Assembly (NCBI GenBank): GCA_947503115.1 | Contig: CANNCS010000001.1 | Location: 55,042-119,041 of the forward strand | DNA length: 64,000 nucleotides | Direction of reading: 5' to 3' | DNA from: an uncultured Marivita sp. | GTDB taxonomy: Bacteria > Pseudomonadota > Alphaproteobacteria > Rhodobacterales > Rhodobacteraceae | Shown: positions 54,559 to 63,916 of the stretch, in pieces | Numbering within the stretch: the first letter of the stretch is position 1 | Layout: each line of letters starts with the position of its first letter | The notes under the pieces: model-generated | The model's database searches: none | Told to the model about the DNA's origin: nothing | Seen by the model: only the letters and a program-made list of their open reading frames with translations | Position numbers and translations under genes: made by a program

Positions 54559-55905
54559 ATGAACGATAATGACCCCAAGGGCATCCCCCACACCACGCCA
54601 CGCCAGTCAGCGACCTTCACTCAGGACGTAAACAGCGATATTCGCCGCGCAGCAGCGACTGGAATTTACGATATTCGCGGCGGTGGCGCGAAACGAAAAC
54701 TTCCGTCCTTTGATGACTTGCTATTCATGGGCGCTTCGATCTCCCGGTACCCGCTCGAAGGCTACCGCGAAAAGTGCGAAACCTCTGTAACCATCGGCGG
54801 TCTCCACGCAGAGAACCCGATTGAGCTTGATATTCCAATCACAATCGCCGGCATGTCATTCGGCGCGCTTTCCGGTCCAGCCAAAGAGGCGTTGGGACGC
54901 GGCGCATCTGCTGCGGGGACGTCCACAACAACCGGCGATGGCGGGATGACCCCCGAAGAGCGGGGCCACTCGAGCAAACTTGTCTATCAATACCTGCCGT
55001 CACGGTACGGAATGAATCCGAACGATCTGCGCAAAGCGGACGCGATTGAGATTGTTGTTGGCCAAGGCGCAAAGCCCGGCGGCGGCGGGATGCTGTTGGG
55101 TCAAAAGATCAGCGACCGCGTTGCTACCATGAGAAATCTGCCGAAAGGGATCGATCAGCGCTCTGCCTGTCGCCACCCGGACTGGACGGGACCAGATGAT
55201 CTTGAAATCAAGATCCTTGAACTGCGCGAGATCACAGGTTGGAAAGTACCGATCTACGTCAAGGTCGCAGGCGCGCGGCCCTATTATGACACCACGCTTG
55301 CGGTCAAAGCGGGCGCAGATGCAGTCGTGCTTGATGGCATGCAGGGTGGAACGGCCGCAACACAAGACGTCTTTATCGAACACGTGGGCCAACCGACGCT
55401 GGCGATTGTTCGCCCTGCTGTCCAAGCACTTCAAGATCTTGGTATGCACCGCAAGGTGCAACTGATCCTGTCTGGTGGCATTCGGACTGGTGCCGATGTC
55501 GCCAAGGCCATGGCACTTGGTGCTGATGCGGTGGCAATCGGAACCGCGGCTCTGATTGCGCTGGGGGACAATGATCCGAAGTGGGAAGCTGAGTATAACG
55601 CATTGGGCACCACCGCTGGTGCCTATGACGATTGGCACGAAGGCAAAGACCCTGCGGGGATCACCACGCAGGATCCTGAGCTGATGGCTCGGTTTGATCC
55701 AATAGAAGGCGGACGCCGTCTGCGCAATTACCTCAAGGTGATGACCCTTGAAGCGCAAACCATCGCGCGAGCTTGCGGCAAGAACCATCTGCACAATCTG
55801 GAGCCCGAAGATCTGGTTGCGCTGACCATGGAAGCTGCAGCTATGGCGCAAGTGCCTTTGGCGGGCACGAATTGGTATCCCGGTAAACCCGGCACATCCT
55901 ACTGA
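54559..55905 (+). CDS. mgsC: N-methylglutamate synthase subunit C (GlxD, glutamate synthase-like FMN domain)
   Basis: 448 residues, the FMN/Fe-S central domain of glutamate synthase. Seen: MSFGALSGPAKEALGRGA, GDGGMTPEERG, VGQGAKPGGGGMLLGQKIS, VLDGMQGGTAATQ and LSGGIRTGADVAKAMALGADAVAIGTAAL. ATG at 54559 follows GAGGA; an upstream TTG reading is less likely. Carries the synthase chemistry that joins methylamine nitrogen to the 2-oxoglutarate skeleton. Followed after 66 bases by gmaS. Confidence 0.9.
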   Translation: MNDNDPKGIPHTTPRQSATFTQDVNSDIRRAAATGIYDIRGGGAKRKLPSFDDLLFMGASISRYPLEGYREKCETSVTIGGLHAENPIELDIPITIAGMSFGALSGPAKEALGRGASAAGTSTTTGDGGMTPEERGHSSKLVYQYLPSRYGMNPNDLRKADAIEIVVGQGAKPGGGGMLLGQKISDRVATMRNLPKGIDQRSACRHPDWTGPDDLEIKILELREITGWKVPIYVKVAGARPYYDTTLAVKAGADAVVLDGMQGGTAATQDVFIEHVGQPTLAIVRPAVQALQDLGMHRKVQLILSGGIRTGADVAKAMALGADAVAIGTAALIALGDNDPKWEAEYNALGTTAGAYDDWHEGKDPAGITTQDPELMARFDPIEGGRRLRNYLKVMTLEAQTIARACGKNHLHNLEPEDLVALTMEAAAMAQVPLAGTNWYPGKPGTSY

Positions 55906-55971
55906 CCAAATCGAGGGCGCGGCTGAAATTCAGACCGCGCCCCACATTTTCTACGACAGGGAAAAGGACCG

Positions 55972-57300
55972 ATGGCAACAGACCTAGCAAAATTCGCCGA
56001 AGAGAATGGCGTCAAGTATTTTATGATTTCGTACACCGACCTGTTTGGTGGACAACGCGCCAAGCTAGTTCCTGCGCGCGCAATTGCGGATATGCAGGAA
56101 GATGGCGCCGGCTTCGCCGGGTTTGCCACATGGCTCGATCTGACGCCGGCTCATCCGGATATGTTGGCGGTGCCCGACCCCGAAGCTGTAATTATCCTTC
56201 CTTGGAACAAGGAAATCGCCTGGGTTCCCGCTAACTGCGTGATGGAGGACGAGCCCCTTAAACAAGCGCCCCGCAATGTGCTGCGCCGTCTAATTGACGA
56301 AGCCGCAGCTGAAGGGATGCATGTGAAAACCGGTATCGAAGCCGAGTTCTTTTTACTTACTCCTGACGGACAACAAATTTCGGACCAGTACGACACCGCA
56401 GCCAAGCCCTGCTACGATCAGCAAGCGTTCATGCGGCGTCTGGATGTGATCCGTGAGATCTCGGACCACATGCTCGAACTGGGCTGGAATCCGTATCAGA
56501 ACGACCACGAAGACGCGAATGGTCAGTGGGAGATGAACTGGGATTTCGACGACGCTCTGCGCACGGCGGACAAACACTCATTTTTCAAATTCATGGCCAA
56601 ATGCGTTGCTGAAAAGCACGGCTACCGTGTGACGTTTATGCCAAAGCCGATCGAAGGTCTCACGGGGAATGGGTGCCACGCGCATATTTCGGTCTGGGAT
56701 GCACCCGGCGCAGAAGCCAAGACAAACGTGTTCGCCGGAGAGGGCTCGGGGCAGACTGGCGAAGTCGGCCTGTCCGAACGTGGCAAACATTTCCTTGGCG
56801 GTATCATGAAGCACGCAAGTGCGCTTGCGGCGATCACCAACCCGACCGTTAACAGCTATAAGCGGATCAACGCGCCGCGCACCACGTCTGGTGCGACTTG
56901 GGCGCCGAATTCCGTAACGTGGACAGGGAACAACCGAACACACATGGTTCGTGTCCCCGGACCGGGCCGGTTTGAACTGCGTCTTCCCGATGGTGCGACC
57001 AATCCCTATCTTCTGCAGGCTGTGATCATTGCCGCAGGGCTGTCAGGTATCCGCTCTAAGGCCGACCCAGGCAAGCGGCACGATATTGACATGTATGCCG
57101 AAGGTCACACGGTCACAGACGCACCGAAACTGCCGCTGAATATGCTTGATGCCCTTCGCGAGTATGACAAGGACGAAGGCTTGAAAGAAACGATGGGCCA
57201 AGAATTCTCGGCCGCTTATCTCAAGATGAAACACGAAGAGTGGAACGACTACGCCTCACACTTCTCATCGTGGGAAAAGGCAAACACGCTGGATATCTAA
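55972..57300 (+). CDS. gmaS: gamma-glutamylmethylamide synthetase (GmaS/GlnT, type III glutamine synthetase-like)
   Basis: 442 residues of the glutamine synthetase superfamily. The catalytic barrel is shown by GIEAEFFLLTPDGQ, GNGCHAHISVW, NPTVNSYKRINAP and the closing RFELRLPDGATNPYL. Uses ATP to join methylamine to glutamate, the first step of the N-methylglutamate pathway, feeding MgsABC. The substrate is assigned because it directly follows mgsABC, the classic mgs-gmaS pairing. GGAAAAGGA lies upstream of the ATG. A rho-independent terminator follows. Confidence 0.9.
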   Translation: MATDLAKFAEENGVKYFMISYTDLFGGQRAKLVPARAIADMQEDGAGFAGFATWLDLTPAHPDMLAVPDPEAVIILPWNKEIAWVPANCVMEDEPLKQAPRNVLRRLIDEAAAEGMHVKTGIEAEFFLLTPDGQQISDQYDTAAKPCYDQQAFMRRLDVIREISDHMLELGWNPYQNDHEDANGQWEMNWDFDDALRTADKHSFFKFMAKCVAEKHGYRVTFMPKPIEGLTGNGCHAHISVWDAPGAEAKTNVFAGEGSGQTGEVGLSERGKHFLGGIMKHASALAAITNPTVNSYKRINAPRTTSGATWAPNSVTWTGNNRTHMVRVPGPGRFELRLPDGATNPYLLQAVIIAAGLSGIRSKADPGKRHDIDMYAEGHTVTDAPKLPLNMLDALREYDKDEGLKETMGQEFSAAYLKMKHEEWNDYASHFSSWEKANTLDI

Positions 57301-57306
57301 TCTGAC

Positions 57307-57340
57307 GGCCTGTGCAACATCCTGTTGCGCAGGCCTTTTT
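57307..57340 (+). terminator. rho-independent terminator of mgsABC-gmaS
   Basis: GGCCTGTGCAACA (57307-57319) pairs with TGTTGCGCAGGCC (57323-57335), one G-U pair, three-base loop, followed by TTTTT. It starts seven bases after the gmaS stop. Confidence 0.9.
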
Positions 57341-57346
57341 CCTTCC

Positions 57347-57745
57347 TCATGCAAGCCAGTTAAAACGGCGTACAATGGACGCGTACCAAAGCAGCGCCGC
57401 GCCAATGAGAATAGACAGCACCATTGAAGGCACAGCCCCGACAACGCTGAACGTGAACCACGCGGTCACAACAATCCCGGCGAATGATATAGCAAGAACG
57501 GGAAACGCCATCTTTTTGCGCATCAGCAAAAGGATGCACCCGACGGCCCCGCCGAAAACGGCGATTGCAAAGGCAAATGTTGCCCAAGCTGGTCGTCCCG
57601 CAATGATCACCTGATAGATTTCAGGCATCCGAGCCACGTTTTCCGGGTTTGTTTGGGTGATGTAATTGACGCACCCCATCAGGTTCCAAGCCAGACCTGC
57701 CGCTGCGATGAGCCAAAAGCTTAAATGCGGTTTGTTCATTGCCAT
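57347..57745 (-). CDS. small membrane protein of unknown function
   Basis: 132 residues with about four predicted TM helices (WLIAAAGLAWNLMGCVNY; WATFAFAIAVFGGAVGCILLL; FPVLAISFAGIVVTAWFTF; MVLSILIGAALLWYAS). Not recognised beyond a general small integral-membrane type. Convergent with gmaS and divergent from tmm, so it has its own promoter within the 165-base gap before tmm. Presence in the island suggests but does not show a link with amine metabolism. Confidence 0.7.
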   Translation of the reverse strand: MAMNKPHLSFWLIAAAGLAWNLMGCVNYITQTNPENVARMPEIYQVIIAGRPAWATFAFAIAVFGGAVGCILLLMRKKMAFPVLAISFAGIVVTAWFTFSVVGAVPSMVLSILIGAALLWYASIVRRFNWLA

Positions 57746-57845
57746 GCCCCTGCCCCTATTGCGTTTCTCTTCAAGGCTATCTGCAATTTAAAGCCAGTCC
57801 AACAGGCGAACGGAGCTTTTATCATTTTACCAACAAGAAAAATTG

Positions 57846-57874
57846 TTGACTTATAGTGGTGATGCCATTGCAAT
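57846..57874 (+). promoter_or_regulatory. candidate sigma-70-type promoter of tmm
   Basis: TTGACT at 57846-57851 is followed after 17 bases by TGCAAT (57869-57874), a fair -35/-10 pair. The -10 lies in a perfect palindrome CATTGCAATG (57866-57875). Pattern match only. Confidence 0.35.
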
Positions 57875-57910
57875 GAGGCGACAAATATTTTCACACAAAG
57901 GAGCCGTACG

Positions 57911-59245
57911 ATGACCAAGCGAATTGCTGTTTTGGGGGCCGGGCCGTCAGGCCTTGCGCAGCTGCGCGCGTTTCAATCAGCACAAGCCAAGGGTGCTGAA
58001 ATTCCGGAAATCGTCTGCTTCGAAAAACAAGCGAATTGGGGCGGACTTTGGAACTACACTTGGCGGACTGGCCTGGATCAGTACGGAGAACCTGTGCATG
58101 GTTCGATGTACCGTTACCTGTGGTCGAACGGCCCCAAGGAAGGGCTTGAATTCGCCGATTACAGCTTTGAAGAACATTTCGGAAAGCAAATCGCTTCATA
58201 CCCGCCCCGTGCCGTTCTCTTCGACTACATTCAAGGTCGGGTCGAAAAAGCTGGCGTTCGCGATTGGATCCGCTTTGAAACGACGGTCCGCTGGGTCGAG
58301 AAAACCGATACCGGCTTCAATGTCACGGTCTGCCACCTGCCCGAAGACCACACGTACACAGAGCACTTCGATCATGTGATCGTGGCAACGGGCCATTTCA
58401 GCACTCCGAATGTACCCCATTTCGACGGTTTCGATACGTTCAAGGGCCGCGTTTTGCATGCCCATGATTTCCGCGACGCAATGGAATTTGCCGACAAGGA
58501 TGTTCTGATCGTCGGAACATCCTATTCAGCGGAAGACATTGGTTCGCAGCTCTGGAAATACGGTGCCAAGAGCATCACTGTCAGCCACCGAACCGCCCCG
58601 ATGGGTTATAAATGGCCAGACAATTGGAAAGAGGTGCCCCTGCTCACCAAAGTGGACGGCAATACGGCGCATTTCAAGGATGGCACCACCAAAGATGTCG
58701 ACGCGGTGATACTGTGCACTGGATACAAGCATCACTTCCCCTTCCTGCCCGACAATCTGCGCCTGAAGACCCCCAACGTGTTGGCGTCCAACGATCTTTA
58801 CAAGGGCACCACTTATGTCCATGAACCTGACCTGTTCTATCTGGGGATGCAGGACCAGTGGTTCACGTTTAACATGTTCGATGCCCAAGCTTGGTGGGTG
58901 CGGGATGTAATCATGGACCGGATCGCCCTGCCCGACCATGCCACGATGGTGGCTGACGTCGATGCACGCAAGGCGGCGGAAGCAGCGCTCGAGGACGACT
59001 ACGCCTGCATCTGGTATCAGGGCGACTATACCAAGGAACTCATCGACGAGACGGATTACCCCAGCTTTGATGTCGAGGGGGCGTGTCAGGCCTTCAAAGA
59101 GTGGAAGGGGCACAAGAAGGTGGACATCATGACGTTCCGCAACAATGCCTATAAGTCCGTCATCACGGGAACAATGGCTCCGTTGCATCACACGCCGTGG
59201 AAAGATGCCTTGGATGACAGCCTCGAGGTCTACCTGCAGAACTGA
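57911..59245 (+). CDS. tmm: trimethylamine monooxygenase Tmm (bacterial FMO)
   Basis: 444 residues, flavin-containing monooxygenase that oxidises trimethylamine to TMAO with NADPH and O2, and can also oxidise dimethyl sulfide to DMSO. FAD motif GAGPSGLAQ at 9-17, FMO motif [11 protein letters not shown] near 176, NADPH motif [11 protein letters not shown] near 199, and the closing [12 protein letters not shown] (ATG-like motif). GGAG lies upstream of the ATG. It stands alone on the plus strand between divergent and convergent genes, in the middle of the TMA/TMAO island. Confidence 0.95.
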   Translation: MTKRIAVLGAGPSGLAQLRAFQSAQAKGAEIPEIVCFEKQANWGGLWNYTWRTGLDQYGEPVHGSMYRYLWSNGPKEGLEFADYSFEEHFGKQIASYPPRAVLFDYIQGRVEKAGVRDWIRFETTVRWVEKTDTGFNVTVCHLPEDHTYTEHFDHVIVATGHFSTPNVPHFDGFDTFKGRVLHAHDFRDAMEFADKDVLIVGTSYSAEDIGSQLWKYGAKSITVSHRTAPMGYKWPDNWKEVPLLTKVDGNTAHFKDGTTKDVDAVILCTGYKHHFPFLPDNLRLKTPNVLASNDLYKGTTYVHEPDLFYLGMQDQWFTFNMFDAQAWWVRDVIMDRIALPDHATMVADVDARKAAEAALEDDYACIWYQGDYTKELIDETDYPSFDVEGACQAFKEWKGHKKVDIMTFRNNAYKSVITGTMAPLHHTPWKDALDDSLEVYLQN

Positions 59246-59246
59246 C

Positions 59247-59678
59247 CTAGTCTGACACCATTATTCTGAGGAAGATGTAGGTCTCCGAAAGACCCGCCTT
59301 GTCTTTAAGCGACACTCCGATCTCCAGACCGTTCAATTGAAAGGTCTGGAGATCATAAAAATCCGGGTGGTTTACATCCTTATCTGCCGTCATTGTGGCT
59401 TGGCCCCCAAGACAAGCAGAAACAGCGGTCATAAGACGTTCGAAGGCAACGGTCGCTTCGGGTGCCCTGTAAGGAAACACCCAACCACAATGCACTTGCG
59501 ATCCACCTGATAGCACCAATGAGCGCCTGCACGTTGTCGCCACGTCGATTCCGGGAAGGATCAGAGTGGAATCGGTACTATGTGGTTCCGGCGACAAGGC
59601 ATAGTCGCACAGATCGGCGTGTGCCATTGACCCCATGGAGAGCGACAAGATCAAACCTGCCAGCAAATGTCGCGTCAT
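59247..59678 (-). CDS. exported protein of unknown function in the tdm operon
   Basis: 143 residues starting with a signal peptide (MTRHLLAGLILSLSMGSMAHA, cut before DLCDY). The mature part holds four cysteines (LCDY, TTCRRS, VHCGW, SACLGG), which would allow two disulfides in the periplasm. The ATG at 59678 overlaps the globin stop (ATGA), so I prefer it over an upstream frame. I do not recognise the family. Last gene of tdm-exported protein-globin-this gene. Confidence 0.68.
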   Translation of the reverse strand: MTRHLLAGLILSLSMGSMAHADLCDYALSPEPHSTDSTLILPGIDVATTCRRSLVLSGGSQVHCGWVFPYRAPEATVAFERLMTAVSACLGGQATMTADKDVNHPDFYDLQTFQLNGLEIGVSLKDKAGLSETYIFLRIMVSD

Positions 59679-60088
59679 TCCGGTTTTGCCAAATGATCTT
59701 CCCAATCGGGCACTTCGTTGATCAATAACATCGCAACGCGTTCAAAGACGGCATTCAGCTTGTCGATATGAGGTCCAGTATGCGCTTCTTCGGCCAGAGC
59801 CTTTCGCATACAAAAAAGCCAGTTCTCAGCGTCAGCCTTCCGAATAGGAACGTGAGCATGCATCAGCTTAACATCCATATGCTGATGCTTCTCTTTGTAA
59901 TATGGCCGGCCGCCCATGAAACCGCTCAGGAAATTGAATTGTTCCACTCGCGCATGTGCCACCCCGTGCCCCCGGGCGTGCAGACGTCGTAAGTTTGATC
60001 CTTCTGGAAGAGTTTCGACCAAGTCATAGAACAACTCGACCAGATCGCGCAGCTTTTGTTCGCCACCTATGTCGTCAAGCATGCTCAT
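59675..60088 (-). CDS. truncated haemoglobin (group II type) in the tdm operon
   Basis: 137 residues with the 2/2 globin pattern: N-terminal GGEQKLRDLVELFYD, the QFNFLSGFMGGRPYYKEKH helix region and the haem-proximal MHAHVPI. The FLSGFMGG..YY form is most like group II bacterial globins. It overlaps the genes on both sides by four bases, so it is translated with the tdm transcript. Role unknown here; supplying or scavenging O2 or NO, or protecting the iron site of the demethylase, are possible. Confidence 0.85.
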   Translation of the reverse strand: MSMLDDIGGEQKLRDLVELFYDLVETLPEGSNLRRLHARGHGVAHARVEQFNFLSGFMGGRPYYKEKHQHMDVKLMHAHVPIRKADAENWLFCMRKALAEEAHTGPHIDKLNAVFERVAMLLINEVPDWEDHLAKPE

Positions 60089-60450
60089 TCTACAACCAAC
60101 CTTTTCCCTTCGATGACTTCGAACGGTGTCGGCGGGATTGTCTTACTGACCCAGAACCATTGCCCGCCATATTCCATGACGAACCGTCCTTCCCAGTCTG
60201 CATCGACGCCTTCAACGCTCTGGTATTCGTCCCCTTCGACCCGCCATGTTCCGCGCGAAGACGGTGCCTCGCCGTCCGCGAAAACCGTGGTTCCGTCCGC
60301 GTCGAAATATTGGCGGTACGCGTGACCGTCCCACATCCCGACAGCTGTATTGCCCGACAGCAGTATGACGATCTCATCCCCACGCAGTTTGACCGATTGT
60401 GCCGCTGCGGCTGCGGCGAAAACGGTCAATGCGACGGCGCAGCGGATCAT
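60085..60450 (-). CDS. exported small protein between tdm and globin genes
   Basis: 121 residues with a signal peptide (MIRCAVALTVFAAAAA, cut before QSVKL). The mature part is beta-rich and acidic with WRVEGDEYQSVEG and GGQWFWVSKTIPP segments, suggesting a small lipocalin- or barrel-like fold. It overlaps tdm and the globin gene by four bases each. Family unknown to me; similar small exported proteins occur in bacterial genomes as hypothetical proteins with a WRV..EYC motif, which here lacks the Cys. Confidence 0.65.
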   Translation of the reverse strand: MIRCAVALTVFAAAAAAQSVKLRGDEIVILLSGNTAVGMWDGHAYRQYFDADGTTVFADGEAPSSRGTWRVEGDEYQSVEGVDADWEGRFVMEYGGQWFWVSKTIPPTPFEVIEGKRLVVE

Positions 60451-62843
60451 GACCGCGGACGTTCCTTTTTGGGATCATAAGCGGCAAGCGTTTCTGCAAT
60501 TCTGGCTGGAAGGCGCATCTGATGACCATCCAATTTGCCAATCTCAATCTCGGTGCCGACCGCTGCATGAGCCACGTCAATTCGCGCTAAAGCGATGTTC
60601 TTTTTCAACAATGGCGACCGCATCGACGATGTGACCTCACCAATTTGAGCGCGACCGATATGAATACAATCGCCGTGGCTCACATCAACGTTGCTGTCGA
60701 TCTCAACACCCACAAGCTTTCGCATCGGATATTCCTTGCGGCGGATCAGAGCGTCGCGCCCTACGAAATCATCGGTTTTGGATTTTAATGGGCAGGTGAA
60801 CCCGATGCCGGCTTCAAACGGATCCGTCTGATCCGAGAAGTCATAGCCCGCAAAGATAAGCCCAGCTTCGATCCGCACCATATCGAGCGCCTCCAGACCC
60901 ATTGGGGTCAGCCCATGCTCTTGTCCGGCGTCCCAGATCGCATCAAAGATCTCTTTGCAGTCCTTGGGATGGCAAAATACTTCGTAGCCCAACTCGCCCG
61001 TATACCCGGTACGGCTCAAGACGAACGGTGTGCCTGCTTCATTGTGCAAGCGCGCAGGCGTGTGACGGAACCAGTCCAACTGGTCGAACTCCGGGTTGTG
61101 GGGCGCTGTCCAGACAAGCTTTCGCAGGAGATCACGGCTCTCGGGGCCTTGCACCGCAACATTGTGCATTTGGTCTGTCGAAGACCGCACAAGCACCTTG
61201 AGGCCGTTCTTTTCGGCCAATTCGCGAAGCCATTCGCCACCGTAATCAGACCCACCGATCCAGCGAAAATTGTCCTTGCCCAACCGGAAAACAGTGCCGT
61301 CGTCAATCATTCCGCCGTGTTCGTAACACATCGCGGTATACACCACGCCGCCTATGGGAAGCGTTTTCATATTACGGGTAAAGGCGTACTGACACAGCGC
61401 TTCGGAGTCTGGGCCAGTGATCTCGAATTTACGCAGCGGCGACAGATCGAGGATGACACATTTTTCCCGACACGCGTGATATTCGGCAATGGGGCCGGCG
61501 GCGGCAAAACAATTGGCCAGCCAATAGCCATTGTACTCGACAAAGTTCCGGGTGTGTTTGGCAAAGCTTTCGTGGAAACCGGTTTGCTTGGTCATTTTGG
61601 CCTCTGAGTCTGGTGTGGCGCGGATCGCAACGGCCTTTTGAAAGGTTTCCTTGCCGCTGTAGGTGCGAATGTGAATATCGGTCGGGTCCCAACCATTGGC
61701 AGCTGTGGTGTCATCCGGGCAAGCACTAGACACACAAACGATGTCGGTAAGTGCCCGCAACAGAACGTAGTCACCCGGACGGCTCCACGGCTCGTCAGCA
61801 TACATGACGCCGTGATCGTCAAGGAATGTGTTGAAGAAGAAGTTGATCGCCATCCAACCCGGACGACCCGTGACGTTGTACTCTGCGAGTGCCTTGTTGA
61901 AGTTATCCGAGCAATTCACATGACCCGGATAGCCGATATCGTCATAGTATTTCGCGGTGCACGCCATCGCAAAGGCATCATGGCGCCCGCACGTATCTTG
62001 CACCACTTCAACAAGCGGGACCATTTCCTGATCATAATACTTCGCATGCAATCCTGGCATCGGATAGGCATGCCCCATCAGCGTCCGCGTCGTGGTGACA
62101 TCCAACGCATGTTCGATGCCCTTATCGAGTTTGCGCGCAGAAAAGCATTCAAAATCAGTACACTGCCGCCCATCGACATCCAGGATCTGGATGTAGTCGC
62201 CAGCCTTCACAAAGTAGGCCTGCGCTGTTTGGCTGTGGATTCGCACGTCAGTCAAAGGGTCCGCCAACGGATCTGGCAAGGCAAACCGCGCGCGCGTTTT
62301 CAAAGTCGCACGTTTGATCATCACCGTCAGCGATGTTGCCGTGTCTTGGGTTTCGAAATCCATCACAGGCCCTGGTGCCGCGATAATCAACGTCCCGTTT
62401 CGCACCGCGGTAAAACTTACCTCGGTCTTCGCAGGTGTGGTGTTCTCAAACAGGTGAACCGCTAGCGCTGACCCCAGGTCGATCCCGCGTGCGTCAAGGC
62501 CCATGCGCAGCCCGCGCAAGGATCGATCATTCGACGTCAAAAGAGACTGCAAACCGCCGGCCGGCCCATGTGCTGTCGCCCCAACGACCCCGGCATCAAC
62601 GCGGCCCTTGCTGTCTGCGACAACGATCTCGCAGCGTTGTCCACCTTCATCGTTTACGATTGTCAGCTGGTCGCCGGTCTCAATTGGGATTAAAACAGCA
62701 CCCTGCCCTTCAACGACGTAACGTTCTGTCCCCGGCGGCAAAGAAAACACGCTTGGCTTGATGATCGCACTTGGTTTCGGGGGACCCGGCCTCACACTTG
62801 GATAGTCGTCGAACACTATGACACTCCCTGACATGAGTTGCAT
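60447..62843 (-). CDS. tdm: trimethylamine N-oxide demethylase Tdm
   Basis: 798 residues. The N-terminal half is a DUF1989 (urea-carboxylase-associated) metal domain with Cys-rich segments (GRQCTDFECFSARK, DTCGRHDAFAMAC, HVNCSDNF). The C-terminal half is a GcvT/dimethylglycine-dehydrogenase-like folate domain (RTGYTGELGYEVFC, LEALDMVRIEAGL). This fusion is diagnostic of Tdm, which splits TMAO into dimethylamine and formaldehyde, the latter passed to tetrahydrofolate. A start at 62834 (MSGSV) is an alternative. Divergent from the EamA gene. Confidence 0.93.
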   Translation of the reverse strand: MQLMSGSVIVFDDYPSVRPGPPKPSAIIKPSVFSLPPGTERYVVEGQGAVLIPIETGDQLTIVNDEGGQRCEIVVADSKGRVDAGVVGATAHGPAGGLQSLLTSNDRSLRGLRMGLDARGIDLGSALAVHLFENTTPAKTEVSFTAVRNGTLIIAAPGPVMDFETQDTATSLTVMIKRATLKTRARFALPDPLADPLTDVRIHSQTAQAYFVKAGDYIQILDVDGRQCTDFECFSARKLDKGIEHALDVTTTRTLMGHAYPMPGLHAKYYDQEMVPLVEVVQDTCGRHDAFAMACTAKYYDDIGYPGHVNCSDNFNKALAEYNVTGRPGWMAINFFFNTFLDDHGVMYADEPWSRPGDYVLLRALTDIVCVSSACPDDTTAANGWDPTDIHIRTYSGKETFQKAVAIRATPDSEAKMTKQTGFHESFAKHTRNFVEYNGYWLANCFAAAGPIAEYHACREKCVILDLSPLRKFEITGPDSEALCQYAFTRNMKTLPIGGVVYTAMCYEHGGMIDDGTVFRLGKDNFRWIGGSDYGGEWLRELAEKNGLKVLVRSSTDQMHNVAVQGPESRDLLRKLVWTAPHNPEFDQLDWFRHTPARLHNEAGTPFVLSRTGYTGELGYEVFCHPKDCKEIFDAIWDAGQEHGLTPMGLEALDMVRIEAGLIFAGYDFSDQTDPFEAGIGFTCPLKSKTDDFVGRDALIRRKEYPMRKLVGVEIDSNVDVSHGDCIHIGRAQIGEVTSSMRSPLLKKNIALARIDVAHAAVGTEIEIGKLDGHQMRLPARIAETLAAYDPKKERPRS

Positions 62844-63070
62844 GAACGGAATAAATGTTTAACTGTAAGAATACAGGCAATGAAGACTTCGGCAAACAGA
62901 TTCGAGCAGATGGTCAAATATAACATCAGTTTTCTTCGCAGGATCCGGCTGTGATATCGGTCAACGGGCTTTACACTGCCACCGTCGAGAGCATTTCGCT
63001 CATGCTCGGTTCAGTTTTCCATTTGGAGACACATTGTTCCAATGGGATGCCAGCGATGTCGAATTCTTAG

Positions 63071-63916
63071 ATGAGCGCTCTTGCCCTTGGACTAGTCGCC
63101 GCTCTTTGTTGGGGCTTTCACGATATCTGCGTCCGTTTTCTGAGCCAGAAGACGTCAATCAGCGCGTGTATCTTTATCGTAATCCTGACAGGGCTGGTGT
63201 TTCATACCCTGACGACACTCGGCACCGGCACGTTTCAAGGCTTACCCAGACAAGCCATTTACCTTTCGATCGGTGCAGGCGCATGCTTTGTCATTGCCAC
63301 CTTCGGCCTGTACCACGCATTTGAAAGGGGGCCGGTCCGACTGGTCGCTCCGTTAATCGCTGGGTATCCCATTCTGTCTGTCAGCTGGTTCGCCTTGCAA
63401 GGAAATGCGGTGTCGGCGCTTCAGTGGCTTGCAGTGCTTGCGATTGTCGGCGGCGTCTCGTGCGTGGCAGCTCTTTCAGATACAAGTAATGAAAAGACCC
63501 CCGCTATTGGCCCAACAATTGTATATGCGCTGATCGCTGCCGCTGGTTTTGCGGGAACGTTCGCTTTTGGCCAATCCGCGGCCTCTATCAGCCATGAAAT
63601 GCCAAGCACATTGGTGACTCGCGTGACCGCTTTGCTGCTTGTGGTCGGATTGCTTATCTTGTTCAAGCTACCCTTCTGGCCAGGCCGCAAAGCACTCCCC
63701 TGGCTCATCGCCATGGGAATTGCAGATGGCATCGCATTGATGTGTGTCCTGTCTGCAGGGACATTGGAGAATGCAAAATACGCGGCTGTTTCCTCGTCTC
63801 TTTTCGGAATGTTGACTGTCGTTCTGGCATGGATGTTCCTGAAAGAGCGAATGACCCTTGCCCAATGGGCCGGGTGCGCGGTCGCGTTCACGGGCGTCGG
63901 ATTTCTCGCGCTTTGA
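63071..63916 (+). CDS. EamA/DMT-superfamily transporter
   Basis: 281 residues, nine to ten hydrophobic segments arranged as two EamA halves (LGLVAALCWGFHDICVRF..; then VYALIAAAGFAGTFAF..). Typical endings AYAAVSSSLFGMLTVVLAWMFLKERMTLAQWAGCAVAFTGVGFLAL match the RhaT/YdcZ/EamA style. Inner-membrane drug/metabolite transporter; the solute is unknown. Divergent from tdm with a 227-base gap, so possibly but not clearly related to TMAO metabolism. No gene is clear in the remaining 84 bases. Confidence 0.85.
   Translation: MSALALGLVAALCWGFHDICVRFLSQKTSISACIFIVILTGLVFHTLTTLGTGTFQGLPRQAIYLSIGAGACFVIATFGLYHAFERGPVRLVAPLIAGYPILSVSWFALQGNAVSALQWLAVLAIVGGVSCVAALSDTSNEKTPAIGPTIVYALIAAAGFAGTFAFGQSAASISHEMPSTLVTRVTALLLVVGLLILFKLPFWPGRKALPWLIAMGIADGIALMCVLSAGTLENAKYAAVSSSLFGMLTVVLAWMFLKERMTLAQWAGCAVAFTGVGFLAL

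Noticed and set aside
61638..62465. A 275-codon plus-strand frame inside tdm
   Set aside because: Antisense of a clear Tdm reading frame with intact motifs; no ribosome-binding site or domain.
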